The position numbers and the translations under genes are program-made. From assembly GCA_020634495.1 (NCBI GenBank), contig JACKBR010000062.1:1-27898 (forward strand): DNA of 27,898 bases, written 5' to 3'. The notes under the pieces are model-generated. The model was given only the letters and a program-made list of their open reading frames with translations, did not search any database and was not told where the DNA came from. This DNA is from Ardenticatenaceae bacterium. GTDB taxonomy: Bacteria; Chloroflexota; Anaerolineae; Promineifilales; Promineifilaceae. Shown piece by piece: positions 8,126 through 15,933 of the stretch (the first letter of the stretch is position 1; each line of letters opens with the position of its first letter).

Positions 8126-8476
8126 CTATAAAAAGGCACGAATAATTGACAATACACGCTCTGGCGATTCGCTTTTGCTTAAAAATGTAGGTACGCTCTC
8201 GTTTCGAGCAAGTTGGGCAACATCCGGGCGGCTGCTCATGGCGATGATTTTTAGGGACGGTCGTTCAACCTTCAATAACCTGATCAATTGAGCCGCAGGC
8301 AAACCGGGCAATTCCCAATCCAACAGCACACCATCTGGTTCCTTCTCAGCTACAGCCCACAGCAATCCCGTAGCATCCGCCGCTTCGCCTACAACCTGCA
8401 AGTCTGGCTCTTGCTCCAGCAGTAAGCGCAATGCCGAACGCACCTTCATTTGATCATCAGCCAGTAATAGACGCAT
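8126..8476 (-). CDS. Stand-alone response-regulator receiver protein
   Basis: 116 residues, one CheY-like receiver domain and nothing else. Acid pair D7/D8, phospho-acceptor D53 in LLDWELPG, S81/S82 and K101 in LSKSE fit the canonical active site. There is no DNA-binding or enzymatic output domain. It is the first gene of the set receiver-ATPase-permease-small membrane protein, with no histidine kinase next to it. It may act by protein contact or as a phosphate sink, or take phosphate from the kinase at 25.7-23.7 kb; these are inferences. ATG 8476 begins MRLLLADDQ, the normal N-terminus of the family, so the start is secure. Confidence 0.85.
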   Translation of the reverse strand: MRLLLADDQMKVRSALRLLLEQEPDLQVVGEAADATGLLWAVAEKEPDGVLLDWELPGLPAAQLIRLLKVERPSLKIIAMSSRPDVAQLARNESVPTFLSKSESPERVLSIIRAFL

Positions 8477-8534
8477 CTTTTTCGCTCAAATTTTTGTGCA
8501 AGTTTTTTTAAATAAGTACCGACTAAGCTTCTGG

Positions 8535-8726
8535 TTATACATCCTTGTATTGGTCAGTCTGCTTGCGTAGCATCACAGTGACAGTAAGCCAGCCAAAGCA
8601 CATGCCACCAATAGCCCCCAAAGTTGGGTAGAGGTGCAAATTTTCAATTAATTTCCCCCATAACATCCCCAAAATACCGCCGATGATAAGTCCCAAAAGA
8701 ATGTAAACGTTATGCTTTGTTTTCAT
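8535..8726 (-). CDS. Small two-helix membrane protein
   Basis: 63 residues if started at ATG 8726 (MKTKHNVYILLG); a weak GAGA precedes it. The frame stays open back to 8843, but that part runs through a dispersed repeat and reads as non-coding. Two hydrophobic segments (VYILLGLIIGGILGMLWG and TLGAIGGMCFGWLTVTVML) are joined by a short loop, with a charged tail. No family recognised. It lies between the GH5 gene and the receiver gene. Confidence 0.6.
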   Translation of the reverse strand: MKTKHNVYILLGLIIGGILGMLWGKLIENLHLYPTLGAIGGMCFGWLTVTVMLRKQTDQYKDV

Positions 8727-8750
8727 TGTGATCTCTTTCGAAAAAAATTT

Positions 8751-8776
8751 AACGCAGAGACGCTGAGGCACAGAGG
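8751..8776. repeat. Dispersed CGCAGAGACGC-type repeat tract
   Basis: A run of AACGCAGAGACGC followed by TGAGGCACAGAGG in the 142-bp gap before the small membrane gene. From memory, near-identical purine-rich tracts are scattered in the intergenic DNA of many unrelated environmental bacteria. Function unknown. It ends 25 nt before the start codon at 8726. Confidence 0.5.
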
Positions 8777-8868
8777 AAAAAGAAAAACTTTGCCACCTGT
8801 GCAATCTGTGGATTTTCATTAATAGGATTGAGTCTGCGCCCATGTCGTTTCCTTTTACTAAACGGCCG

Positions 8869-9915
8869 TTATCGGCTCAGCTGCACCATAACAAAATCGC
8901 CAAACTGAGTAAAACCATCTTCGGCCAACATGGGAGGTTCCCATGTTTCATCATACCAACAGGCAATCCAACCAATATTCTGCTCATTAAGATAAGACAG
9001 GAACGGACGTCCGTAAGTTTCGTCCGTGCCATTTAACAAAAAATCTTGCTTTTCAGACGACAGGCCAGCCATAAAGCCCCACTCGGTTATTAAAACCGGA
9101 TACTCCTCGGCCACCTGACCAAAATAAGTTGTCCATGTGGGTGCTTTGTGCAGCGGGTAAATATGTGCCGCGTAAGCAATATTGTCGTCTGGCACCGGGT
9201 TGTCTAGCGCCCAGCGTAAGTCGCGAGCATACTCCACCCCACCCACGATCACCACCTGGCTCGCGCCTTGATGGCGAATTGCCTGTACCAGTTCGGTCGC
9301 CGCAGCTTGCCACTGGCGCGGGCCAATGCCTTGCGGTTCATTGAAAATCTCAAAGAGCACATGGGGTGTGTTGTGGAAGTGTTGGGCAACGGCCGTCCAA
9401 AAATCCAGCGTCATTTGCCAATCGTGGCTGTAAAGTTCAGGCATCAACGGCGCTTTGCCAGTTTTCACATTGCCAATGCTGTGCCAATCAATGATCAAGT
9501 ACATGCCCAGTTCCCCAGTCCAGGCCGCCGCCTGATCCAGGTAGCGCCAAAGATAGTCGGGATCGGCCTGCCAATAATGAGGATGCACCGGTAAGCGAAT
9601 GACGTTGGCTCCAGTTGCAGCCATTTCCTCGAAGAAGCGGCGGCTAAACCGGTTCTGGCCATGCAGCACGGATGGATCAACAGGCATCAGGCCGCGCAGT
9701 CGCACGATGTTGCCGTTAACGTCCTGCAATTGATTACCTTCTGCGTACAATGGCTGTGGGAAGTTTGCCATCTCTTTGTGTGTGAAAATGGCCGTTTGCC
9801 TTACCGGCAATAAAATTTTCCCCTGATCAGAGAGGATGATGAAAACGAGAACGGCCGTTAACAAAATCCCAAAAATCCCTATCACCTTTGCTACGCTCTT
9901 GAGAAGACGTTTCAT
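8869..9915 (-). CDS. Membrane-anchored glycoside hydrolase family 5 protein
   Basis: 348 residues. Residues 9-29 form a single N-terminal membrane anchor (or uncleaved signal), so the catalytic domain faces outward. The GH5 barrel is complete: RLRGLMPVD at strand 1, RLPVHPHYW near 107-115, IDWHS at 142-146, the acid/base E193 in FEIFNEP, H251 and Y253, and the nucleophile E278 in LITEWGF. Substrate is probably a beta-1,4-linked glycan; it cannot be fixed from sequence. ATG 9915 lies 2 nt after the GNAT stop codon, and its ribosome binding site GGAG sits in the last codons of that gene, so translation is coupled. Confidence 0.9.
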   Translation of the reverse strand: MKRLLKSVAKVIGIFGILLTAVLVFIILSDQGKILLPVRQTAIFTHKEMANFPQPLYAEGNQLQDVNGNIVRLRGLMPVDPSVLHGQNRFSRRFFEEMAATGANVIRLPVHPHYWQADPDYLWRYLDQAAAWTGELGMYLIIDWHSIGNVKTGKAPLMPELYSHDWQMTLDFWTAVAQHFHNTPHVLFEIFNEPQGIGPRQWQAAATELVQAIRHQGASQVVIVGGVEYARDLRWALDNPVPDDNIAYAAHIYPLHKAPTWTTYFGQVAEEYPVLITEWGFMAGLSSEKQDFLLNGTDETYGRPFLSYLNEQNIGWIACWYDETWEPPMLAEDGFTQFGDFVMVQLSR

Positions 9916-9917
9916 GC

Positions 9918-10427
9918 TTACACTCCGTTAAAAGCTGGATGGTATTTAACCACCCCCGTGACGCCTGCTAAGGCATTATCAGTCAACGGCATTACCATAA
10001 AAACCTCCGCTGGCACATCATGTTCCCAGCGGATGCCCAGAGGTTTAGCAGAGACAAAGCCAAAGCGAGGGTAGTAAGTGGGATGGCCCAAGACAACGGC
10101 AATCGTGAAGCCGTTCTCGCGGCACGCTTGCAGCCCTTTCTCAATTAGCTGCCCGCCAATGCCCTGGCGCTGATAATCTGGCAATACCGCTACAGGCCCC
10201 AAGGCGATTGCCTGCTTCGTCGTTTTGCTCAATTCAATACGAACGGGACTGAACAGGACATGTCCCACGATTTGCCCATCATGCAGGGCAACCAAAGAAA
10301 TAATAAAATCTCCACTATCGCGTAAAGCATCTACCAAATCGGCTTCATTTTTCCGGGCAAAGGCTTGCTCGATAACATGCCGAACCGCAGCCTCATCGCC
10401 AACGCTTTCCATTCTAATTTCAAACAT
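9918..10427 (-). CDS. GNAT family N-acetyltransferase
   Basis: 169 residues from ATG 10427, 4 nt after the stop of the upstream hydrolase gene; an in-frame GTG at 10445 would overlap it. Acetyl-CoA binding motif A is clear: ALGPVAVLPDYQRQGIGGQLIEKGLQ, with the Q/R-x-x-G-x-G/A loop in QRQGIGG. The order EIRMESVGDEAAVRHVIEQAF, then VGHVLFSPVRI, then LGHPTYYPRFGF is that of YhbS-like acetyltransferases. The acceptor is unknown. It is embedded in a tightly packed set with the S33-like hydrolase and GH5. Confidence 0.9.
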   Translation of the reverse strand: MFEIRMESVGDEAAVRHVIEQAFARKNEADLVDALRDSGDFIISLVALHDGQIVGHVLFSPVRIELSKTTKQAIALGPVAVLPDYQRQGIGGQLIEKGLQACRENGFTIAVVLGHPTYYPRFGFVSAKPLGIRWEHDVPAEVFMVMPLTDNALAGVTGVVKYHPAFNGV

Positions 10428-10431
10428 GCTG

Positions 10432-11988
10432 TCACTGTCTCCCACTTGGATATGTCTCTGGCAAAATTGTTTGGGTCAAAATTTGGTGCAGAACAGAAAA
10501 TTGCTCAAAAGCAACCGAATGCCCGGCGTTGTCAAAGGTGTAAATTTGCTTGCTGGGGGCTTCAAGCTGGTCGTACCAGGCCAAAACCAAATCGCGCCGT
10601 GCGGCCAGCTCTGCTTTGCCATCCAAAATGTACACGGGGACGTCCAGCCGGGGCACATCCTGCCGGAAATCAATTGCCTGAAGCTGCGGGTACATGACGG
10701 TAAACATATCTATCAAACCGCGCAGGACGTTCACTTTTTCTACCAGGTTGTATTCACTGCCCAAAATGCCCCACGGCCCCAGGTTTGCGGCCGTTCCTCG
10801 TTCAATGTAGTCCTGAGGCGGTGTGTAAGGCTGGCCAAGCGCGTCATAATAGCCCATGACGACGGCGTTTGGATAGGGGGTGTCGGCATAGGGTGGCTCG
10901 CCGAAGGCCAGCATTTGTTCGGTGAGGGCTGTATTACCAGTTTGTGCCGCCAGGGCCAGAACATCGTGATAAAGCTGGCGGTCAGTTTCGCGCTGGCTGA
11001 CCATCTGCCCACTACCAATCCAGGCATAATACAGGTCTGGTTGCTGCTGCACAGCCAGGACGCCCAGGGTAGTGCCCCAGGATTCACCCATGAGATAGAT
11101 TTTTTCTTCGTCAAAGCGTTCACGCAGGTAATTTGTCAATTCGATGGTATCGGCAACGGCCTGATCCAGCGTTAACGTTTCAACAGGGTCAAGCGCCGGG
11201 TAAGATTTACCAGTGCCGCGCTGATCCCAGCTGACAACGACAAAATCCTGGGTCAGGTCTTGAAGCAAAACCCGTGAATAGGGCAGATCGCTTTGTCCAG
11301 GGCCGCCGCTCAGGTAAAGCATTACGGGCAGGTCAGCACTGTGGCCTCTTATCATGATGGTTTGTTTGTGGCCACCGAGGGTTACGGCCGTTAACTCCGC
11401 AATGCTCCCTGGAATTGGCTGCGCACTTGCGTCTACAATAGGAGGTGTACGGGCTGGCATTCCGTTTAGTACAGCCAATGCGATGACCACAATGGCCAGG
11501 ATACCCAATGGGATTGATTGCACCACCAGCCAGACTGGGCTTGCCATCTCGCCAGCTTGTGAACGTGCCAGGAAGACGCCCAAACCGGCCCCCAAAACCA
11601 TTGGCAGCAGGCTGACCAGGCCGTGAAAGCCGCGCCCCACAATCAGTGCCAACAGACCATAGGTGTTGTCCAGGCGGATAGGCCCAGTTGTGGGAACCAT
11701 GCCGTTTGTGCGGGCAAGTTCAAAGAAGAGAACGTAGGCAAGCGGGGACAGCAGCATCGCCCATGGGGAGCCCAGCGCCCATCCGGCAACCAGACCAATT
11801 GCCAAACTGGAAGCAAGTACCAGCCACACCTGCAGGGTGGTGATTGGACCATAGGGTAAAACCAGTGCCGTCAGAAGTCCGGCCAGTGCGGAACTGCCAA
11901 TGGCAACGGCCGTTCCCCTTAAAAGATTCTGTTTTTTAGCGGACAATTCAATCTGCTGCCGATCAAAAACTTGTTTGATAGTTGTCAT
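10432..11988 (-). CDS. Membrane-anchored alpha/beta hydrolase, proline iminopeptidase-like
   Basis: 518 residues. The first about 180 hold four to six hydrophobic helices (for example 25-47, 52-72, 77-92, 111-139, 152-175), an unusual extension for this fold. Residues from about 195 form an alpha/beta hydrolase of the S33 aminopeptidase type: GGP oxyanion loop in LSGGPGQSD (227-234), SWDQRGTGKS (253-262), nucleophile S303 in GESWGTT, D456 in ILDGKAE and H490 in NAGHSVAF. The hydrolase domain should sit next to the membrane, perhaps cleaving N-terminal residues of peptides at the envelope. The start ATG overlaps the stop of the upstream CPBP gene by 4 nt (ATGA), showing translational coupling. 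All triad residues are present, so it should be active. Confidence 0.88.
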   Translation of the reverse strand: MTTIKQVFDRQQIELSAKKQNLLRGTAVAIGSSALAGLLTALVLPYGPITTLQVWLVLASSLAIGLVAGWALGSPWAMLLSPLAYVLFFELARTNGMVPTTGPIRLDNTYGLLALIVGRGFHGLVSLLPMVLGAGLGVFLARSQAGEMASPVWLVVQSIPLGILAIVVIALAVLNGMPARTPPIVDASAQPIPGSIAELTAVTLGGHKQTIMIRGHSADLPVMLYLSGGPGQSDLPYSRVLLQDLTQDFVVVSWDQRGTGKSYPALDPVETLTLDQAVADTIELTNYLRERFDEEKIYLMGESWGTTLGVLAVQQQPDLYYAWIGSGQMVSQRETDRQLYHDVLALAAQTGNTALTEQMLAFGEPPYADTPYPNAVVMGYYDALGQPYTPPQDYIERGTAANLGPWGILGSEYNLVEKVNVLRGLIDMFTVMYPQLQAIDFRQDVPRLDVPVYILDGKAELAARRDLVLAWYDQLEAPSKQIYTFDNAGHSVAFEQFSVLHQILTQTILPETYPSGRQ

Positions 11989-12722
11989 GAGAAACTCCTG
12001 TTCGAACGCAGTAAGTAAATGCCATAGGTGCCAAATACAATGATGTAGGCAGCTGCAAAGACCATCTCGCGCACAGCCACCGGGCCAGTGGCCCCGGCAC
12101 CGCCAGCTGCCATAAAACCGACAAAGTTGGTGAGAAAATGAGCCAAAATTAAAGGCCAGATTGTTCCGGTGCGGATGGCCAGCGCCGCATAGGCAAACCC
12201 AATTGCCGCAGCATAGCCCACTTGCAGCATGGCGTAAGCCGGGCTGGAAATAGCCAGCACATTCAGGATGTGCATCCCTCCAAACAGTGCTGCGGAAATC
12301 AGCGCCGCCCGCCAGATGCCTGTGGGCAGCAGTGCTCGCAGTATCAGCCCGCGAAAGAGAGTCTCTTCCACAAAGCCAGAGAGAATGGCGACGAAAAAAA
12401 AGAGCATTATCTGCATCGGATCGGTCGTGCTGAGGCCATCAAGCAGATTGCCAATTACCGGTACAAACGGCAGCCAGAACAGCCACAGCAGCCGCCGTTC
12501 ATATGGGGAGCGGAAACCTGCTTCTTGCCACCAGCCATTTTTCGCCAATAAGCTAATGCAAGCCACGCCCAGCAGCACAAAGGCGATGAGGTACAGGCTG
12601 ATCGTGGGCAATTCCGTCAAGGCCGCAACCATGCCTGACCCGAGGAAAATCATGACGGCCGTAACAAAAAGCAAGGCAGCTGCTCCATAAGGATGCCGTT
12701 CGGGGAATGTTGTGTTGTTCAT
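11985..12722 (-). CDS. CPBP family intramembrane protease
   Basis: 245 residues from ATG 12722, preceded by GGAG at 6-7 nt (the longer frame starts at a TTG and is less likely). Six to seven hydrophobic helices. The CPBP (CAAX protease/bacteriocin-processing, Abi) signature EETLFR is intact (E119, E120, R124), followed by H151 in GGMHILN and the distal LILAHFLTN motif. In bacteria these glutamic proteases process peptides or mediate bacteriocin self-immunity. ATGA overlap with the downstream S33-like hydrolase suggests a two-step peptide-processing pair (inference). Confidence 0.9.
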   Translation of the reverse strand: MNNTTFPERHPYGAAALLFVTAVMIFLGSGMVAALTELPTISLYLIAFVLLGVACISLLAKNGWWQEAGFRSPYERRLLWLFWLPFVPVIGNLLDGLSTTDPMQIMLFFFVAILSGFVEETLFRGLILRALLPTGIWRAALISAALFGGMHILNVLAISSPAYAMLQVGYAAAIGFAYAALAIRTGTIWPLILAHFLTNFVGFMAAGGAGATGPVAVREMVFAAAYIIVFGTYGIYLLRSNRSFS

Positions 12723-12776
12723 CTCTTTCTCCAAAAAATTATTTTTTGGCTGGCAAAAAAGTCTGCAGCTTCGTCG

Positions 12777-13352
12777 TTAAACGGCCGTTTCCACTTCCAT
12801 CTTCCCGAATTGCACTGCATGACGGTAAATCAATGGTGCGGCCAGCCAGTAAACAAGGCCCACATAAAACAAATTGATGTGAAACGCCATCGGCCCTAAA
12901 AGAAGCTGCAACCCAAATGCGCCAAACGAGATGGCCACGGCCAAGGCCGTGTACAGCCTGGTGCGATGCAGCCAGGCATACGGCAGGAAGTGTATGCCGC
13001 CTAAACCCGCCATCATCACGGGAATGGCGCGTGGATTTAAGTCGAAGGCTACGATTAAGGCGGGCAGTGCCAGTGCCTGAGATACTGCCAGTAGGACAGA
13101 CAGCGCCCGCAGTGGATTGTCAGCTGACATGCGCCCCCAGCCCATCCGGCGTTCTAGCCAAAAGGCGGCTGGCAGCGCCACGCCTCCTTGAAACAGAACG
13201 ATGAGTGCGGCCGTTTCCTCTGGCAGCGCAAACGATAAAATTCCGCTGATGATAAAAGTAGCCCCGTAAGCAATGAGAAAGGGCGCACCGCCAGCCGAAT
13301 TGGCGCTGACTTCGTAAAATGCCTGGGTAAGCGTCATACCGTTTTGCTTCAT
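12777..13352 (-). CDS. Multi-pass membrane protein, DUF7010-like
   Basis: 191 residues with about five to six hydrophobic helices (28-44, 50-66, 84-103, 108-125, 133-153, 158-175). The opening NSAGGAPFLIAYGATFIISGIL and the GGIHFLPYAWL segment resemble the small DUF7010-type membrane proteins; this family call is tentative. AGGAA precedes ATG 13352. It sits between two CPBP protease genes and is co-directional with both. Function unknown. Confidence 0.72.
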   Translation of the reverse strand: MKQNGMTLTQAFYEVSANSAGGAPFLIAYGATFIISGILSFALPEETAALIVLFQGGVALPAAFWLERRMGWGRMSADNPLRALSVLLAVSQALALPALIVAFDLNPRAIPVMMAGLGGIHFLPYAWLHRTRLYTALAVAISFGAFGLQLLLGPMAFHINLFYVGLVYWLAAPLIYRHAVQFGKMEVETAV

Positions 13353-13463
13353 GTTTCGCGTTCCTTTTTTTGGATCAGCAGCCGCGCTTTCTTTTCGCCT
13401 ATCTGTAGCGCAGTCAGAAACTGCGGCGACGGCTTACGATTTATTTTGTTTTAACTTGCTGCT

Positions 13464-14279
13464 TTAAGGCATGAGCACGTCAGTTATTCCAGAGCCACGC
13501 TGGAACATCTGGCGGCGGTTCAGCCAGACAACGACAACGGCCGTTACGATATAAAAGAGAATGTCCCACGGTTGTGCATCAGGAAAAAGCGGATTCATTA
13601 CCTGGAAGTGAAACAAGACCGCTATCAGCAGGCTGCCCCGGCTGGCATTGAACAGCGGCGTCAGGATGATTGAAATGGCCACCACACCGGCAAAGTAAGG
13701 CCCAAAGGCCCAGGCACTCTGGGGCGTACCGCTCATCAAAAAGGAGGGGATGTGCCACAACGCCCAAATAACGCCGAGAATCAAACCCGCCCAGAACGGG
13801 GCAAAGCGACGCTGCAATAAGGGCAGCGCCAGCCCACGCCAGCCAAACTCTTCGATAGGCCCCAGAAATAGTGCCAGCGCCACTGCTGGCAGCGCCTGGG
13901 ACCAGTGAGAGAAGGGGAAGGGGTCGTTAATTGTTCCGGTGATAGCCGACCCTGCATAGACAATGGCTGGAATGCACAGAACGAGGAACAGCCACCACAG
14001 CCAGGAAGCACGCCACAGTGTCAGCCGCTGGAAGAAGCCGCCCAAACCCTTGAACCCGTAGTGCCACCAGACCAGGAACACACCCGCAATGCCTGGTGCA
14101 TAGACGGCCAGTATGAACAGCGGGTTTGTTGGACTGACCTCGCCAAAAATGGCGACAATCTGGTCGGTGAACAAGATGAGCAGAATTGCCAATCCCCAGG
14201 TTAAACCGAAGGTAATTGCCAGGAAAGAACCAAGGGTTTTGTTGGTGATAGTTGTTGGAATTTTTGAAACTAAGTTCAT
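13464..14279 (-). CDS. CPBP family intramembrane protease
   Basis: 271 residues, about eight helices. The catalytic signature is EEFGWR (E143, E144, R148) in GPIEEFGWRGLALPLL, the WR variant of the CPBP motif, with H176 in ALWHIPSF and a distal FHFQVMNPL motif. The ribosome binding site GGAGA is 7 nt before ATG 14279. It follows the small lipoprotein gene by 45 nt. Likely a membrane protease acting on peptides or prenylated/lipidated substrates; target unknown. Confidence 0.9.
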   Translation of the reverse strand: MNLVSKIPTTITNKTLGSFLAITFGLTWGLAILLILFTDQIVAIFGEVSPTNPLFILAVYAPGIAGVFLVWWHYGFKGLGGFFQRLTLWRASWLWWLFLVLCIPAIVYAGSAITGTINDPFPFSHWSQALPAVALALFLGPIEEFGWRGLALPLLQRRFAPFWAGLILGVIWALWHIPSFLMSGTPQSAWAFGPYFAGVVAISIILTPLFNASRGSLLIAVLFHFQVMNPLFPDAQPWDILFYIVTAVVVVWLNRRQMFQRGSGITDVLMP

Positions 14280-14324
14280 CGTTTATTCTCCTGTTTGGGT
14301 AGAGAGATGGTCTGCCCACCTTGA

Positions 14325-14792
14325 TTATTTGCTGGGAATTTCGGGGGCTTCCCAGTAAACCGATAATGTGCCGGGGCCGGGTTCGGCCGTAAGCACAAGC
14401 TGATAAGTTCCGGGCATCAGGCTTTGTTCCCAGGTACCGCCGCCGCTTGCATCGGTGCGGTAATTTTCGCTGTGCAAAATCACCAGGCTGTCATCATCTG
14501 GGCCGAGCAGGCTGAGATCAAAGTAGGCGGTATCGGCGTTGGGTAAGGTGTAGAAGAGTGTGGTAACGGCCGCTTCCGTCAATGTAAACTCCCCTAAAAT
14601 TTCACTGTCAAGGGGACTATCTGAGAGATCGACCTCAGCCAACGGTTGAAAATCTGGTGGGGGTGTCAAACCCGCCCTGTTTATGCCCGCAGCGCAGCCA
14701 GCGGTGAGTACAATCAACAGTAAACTTAACGTGAGTAGGGTTGTGGCTAGGAACGGCCGTATTGCTTTTGCACTTAATTTCTTGTCTTTCAT
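14325..14792 (-). CDS. Lipoprotein with beta-sandwich domain
   Basis: 155 residues. Signal peptide with lipobox LTAGC, lipidated at C33. The mature part is one compact beta-sandwich (YFDLSLLGPDDDSLVILHSENY ... GTWEQSLMPGTYQLVLTA), the pattern of pre-peptidase C-terminal-like (PPC) domains. Strong purine-rich ribosome binding site (GGAAGGAAA) before ATG 14792. A repeated hairpin-dyad element lies 50 nt upstream of the start. Likely surface-exposed; ligand unknown. Confidence 0.8.
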   Translation of the reverse strand: MKDKKLSAKAIRPFLATTLLTLSLLLIVLTAGCAAGINRAGLTPPPDFQPLAEVDLSDSPLDSEILGEFTLTEAAVTTLFYTLPNADTAYFDLSLLGPDDDSLVILHSENYRTDASGGGTWEQSLMPGTYQLVLTAEPGPGTLSVYWEAPEIPSK

Positions 14793-14842
14793 TCGTCAAT
14801 TTCCTTCCTTACAAAATTAGAAACCTATGGCCAGTCTAAAAG

Positions 14843-14924
14843 AAACGCTCCCCAGACACATCGGGTATCTGGGGAGCGTTTCGGCTGGTCAGTTGTGGAG
14901 CGTTTTTCCTGGTCAGGTGACTAG
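14843..14924 (+). repeat. Hairpin-dyad element E1
   Basis: A perfect 14-bp stem (14843-14856 with 14868-14881, AAACGCTCCCCAGA arm) is followed by a half site GGCTGGTCAGTTG (14883-14895) and the dyad CTGGTCA-GG-TGACTAG (14909-14924). The hairpin ends 50 nt before the lipoprotein start codon at 14792. On the minus strand a TATACT (14928-14923) touches the dyad and could be a -10 box. The sole imperfect dyad pair is G-U on the plus strand. Confidence 0.75.
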
Positions 14925-14948
14925 TATAAACAAATTTTGTACTGTCGG

Positions 14949-15017
14949 ATGAGGAGAAAGCATCCTTAGATGCGTTCTGTCTGAAGGCGTTCGCATTTGA
15001 GAATGCTCACTCCTCAT
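14949..15017. other. Three-way-junction-like inverted repeat
   Basis: The outer stem ATGAGGAG (14949-14956) pairs with CTCCTCAT (15010-15017). Inside lie two perfect 5-bp hairpins: GCATC-CTTA-GATGC (14960-14973) and GCATT-TGAG-AATGC (14993-15006). It sits in the 258-bp gap between the methyltransferase stop and the lipoprotein gene, next to E1. There is no long T run, so it is not an ordinary terminator. No known RNA family recognised. Confidence 0.5.
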
Positions 15018-15050
15018 TTCTTTTTTGTTTGCACTTATATTGCACATCTG

Positions 15051-15890
15051 TCACTTTTTTTGCGCAACAAGGCCAATCCATCCTGTACCTTCTGTGTAAG
15101 GCGTGCCTATCAAGTCGTTCCATACGCTTTGCACACTGTACCCAGCGTCTGTTAACTCGTTGGTAATGGTTTTACGGGTGAAATCCTGAAACCAATTCCG
15201 ATAAACAGTCACCCGGCCGCTTTCTTCAATCACCGTCGCCTGATCCAGAAAAATAGATTGCTCGGGGTAATCAAACCCTTCTTCCAAAACCAAATGAGGG
15301 GTCGGTTTCCAGAACCCCGTTTTTGCTGCGTACCAGCCATTTTTATTGCCGTGCTTCCGGCGATGGCTCGGCGTGGTCACATCCAGAACAAAATGTCCAC
15401 CCGGTTTTAGAGCACGATGAATATTGCCGAGTAATTGGCAGCGCTGTTCGGGCGAGAGTGGACAAAAATCACCGTAGATTAGCAGGGCAGCATTGTATTG
15501 ATCTGTGTCATCAAGCGTCAGGTAGTTCTGGTAACGGTATTCAATGGCCAGTTTTTGCTCCTCGGCGTGCGCTTGAGCGTAGGCAATCGAACGGCGAGAA
15601 TAATCCACACCCGTTACGCGCAAACCGTGTTCTGCGAGGCGCGCTGCATAGAGTCCGGGGCCGCAACCCAGGTCAAGCACGGCATCACCCGCCTGAAAAC
15701 CCAGCGTGGCGATCAGCCAGGCGACCGACTTTTGGATCGTCTCTGGGCGGCGGCTGGCCAGATCGCTGTTTGGGTCAAGATGCGCCTTCAGCATCTGGGT
15801 TGAAATGTGCGGATCATCCCAAAAGAGCGGCTCACCTGGTGTGAAAGGTTCAGGCTTTTCTTGAAGGGTGATTAGGGCATCAATCTTCAT
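15051..15890 (-). CDS. Class I SAM-dependent methyltransferase
   Basis: 279 residues from ATG 15890, chosen because GGAGGAA lies 6 nt upstream; the longer frame to 15983 would overlap the upstream gene. Rossmann motif I is DLGCGPG at 73-79, followed by GVDYSRRSI and the post-motif region NAALLIYGDFCPLSPEQ. The C-terminal half (NWFQDFTRKTITNELTDAGY) follows the ubiE/Methyltransf_11-25 layout for small-molecule acceptors. The acceptor cannot be read from sequence. It follows the DUF6544-like membrane gene by 43 nt and is probably co-transcribed with it. Confidence 0.88.
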   Translation of the reverse strand: MKIDALITLQEKPEPFTPGEPLFWDDPHISTQMLKAHLDPNSDLASRRPETIQKSVAWLIATLGFQAGDAVLDLGCGPGLYAARLAEHGLRVTGVDYSRRSIAYAQAHAEEQKLAIEYRYQNYLTLDDTDQYNAALLIYGDFCPLSPEQRCQLLGNIHRALKPGGHFVLDVTTPSHRRKHGNKNGWYAAKTGFWKPTPHLVLEEGFDYPEQSIFLDQATVIEESGRVTVYRNWFQDFTRKTITNELTDAGYSVQSVWNDLIGTPYTEGTGWIGLVAQKK

Positions 15891-15933
15891 AATTGGTTCC
15901 TCCGACTGTATTTTGGAGCTAAAAATGTCTCTG

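Noticed and set aside
10225..11175. 316-codon open frame on the plus strand
   Set aside because: It is the shadow of the S33-like hydrolase and GNAT genes, both of which show complete catalytic motifs on the minus strand.
14843..14924. E1 as a simple Rho-independent terminator of the methyltransferase gene
   Set aside because: The hairpin lies about 170 nt beyond the stop, at the same distance before the next ATG as in three other gaps, and is followed by only a broken T run on the minus strand; terminator function is not excluded but does not explain the dyad.
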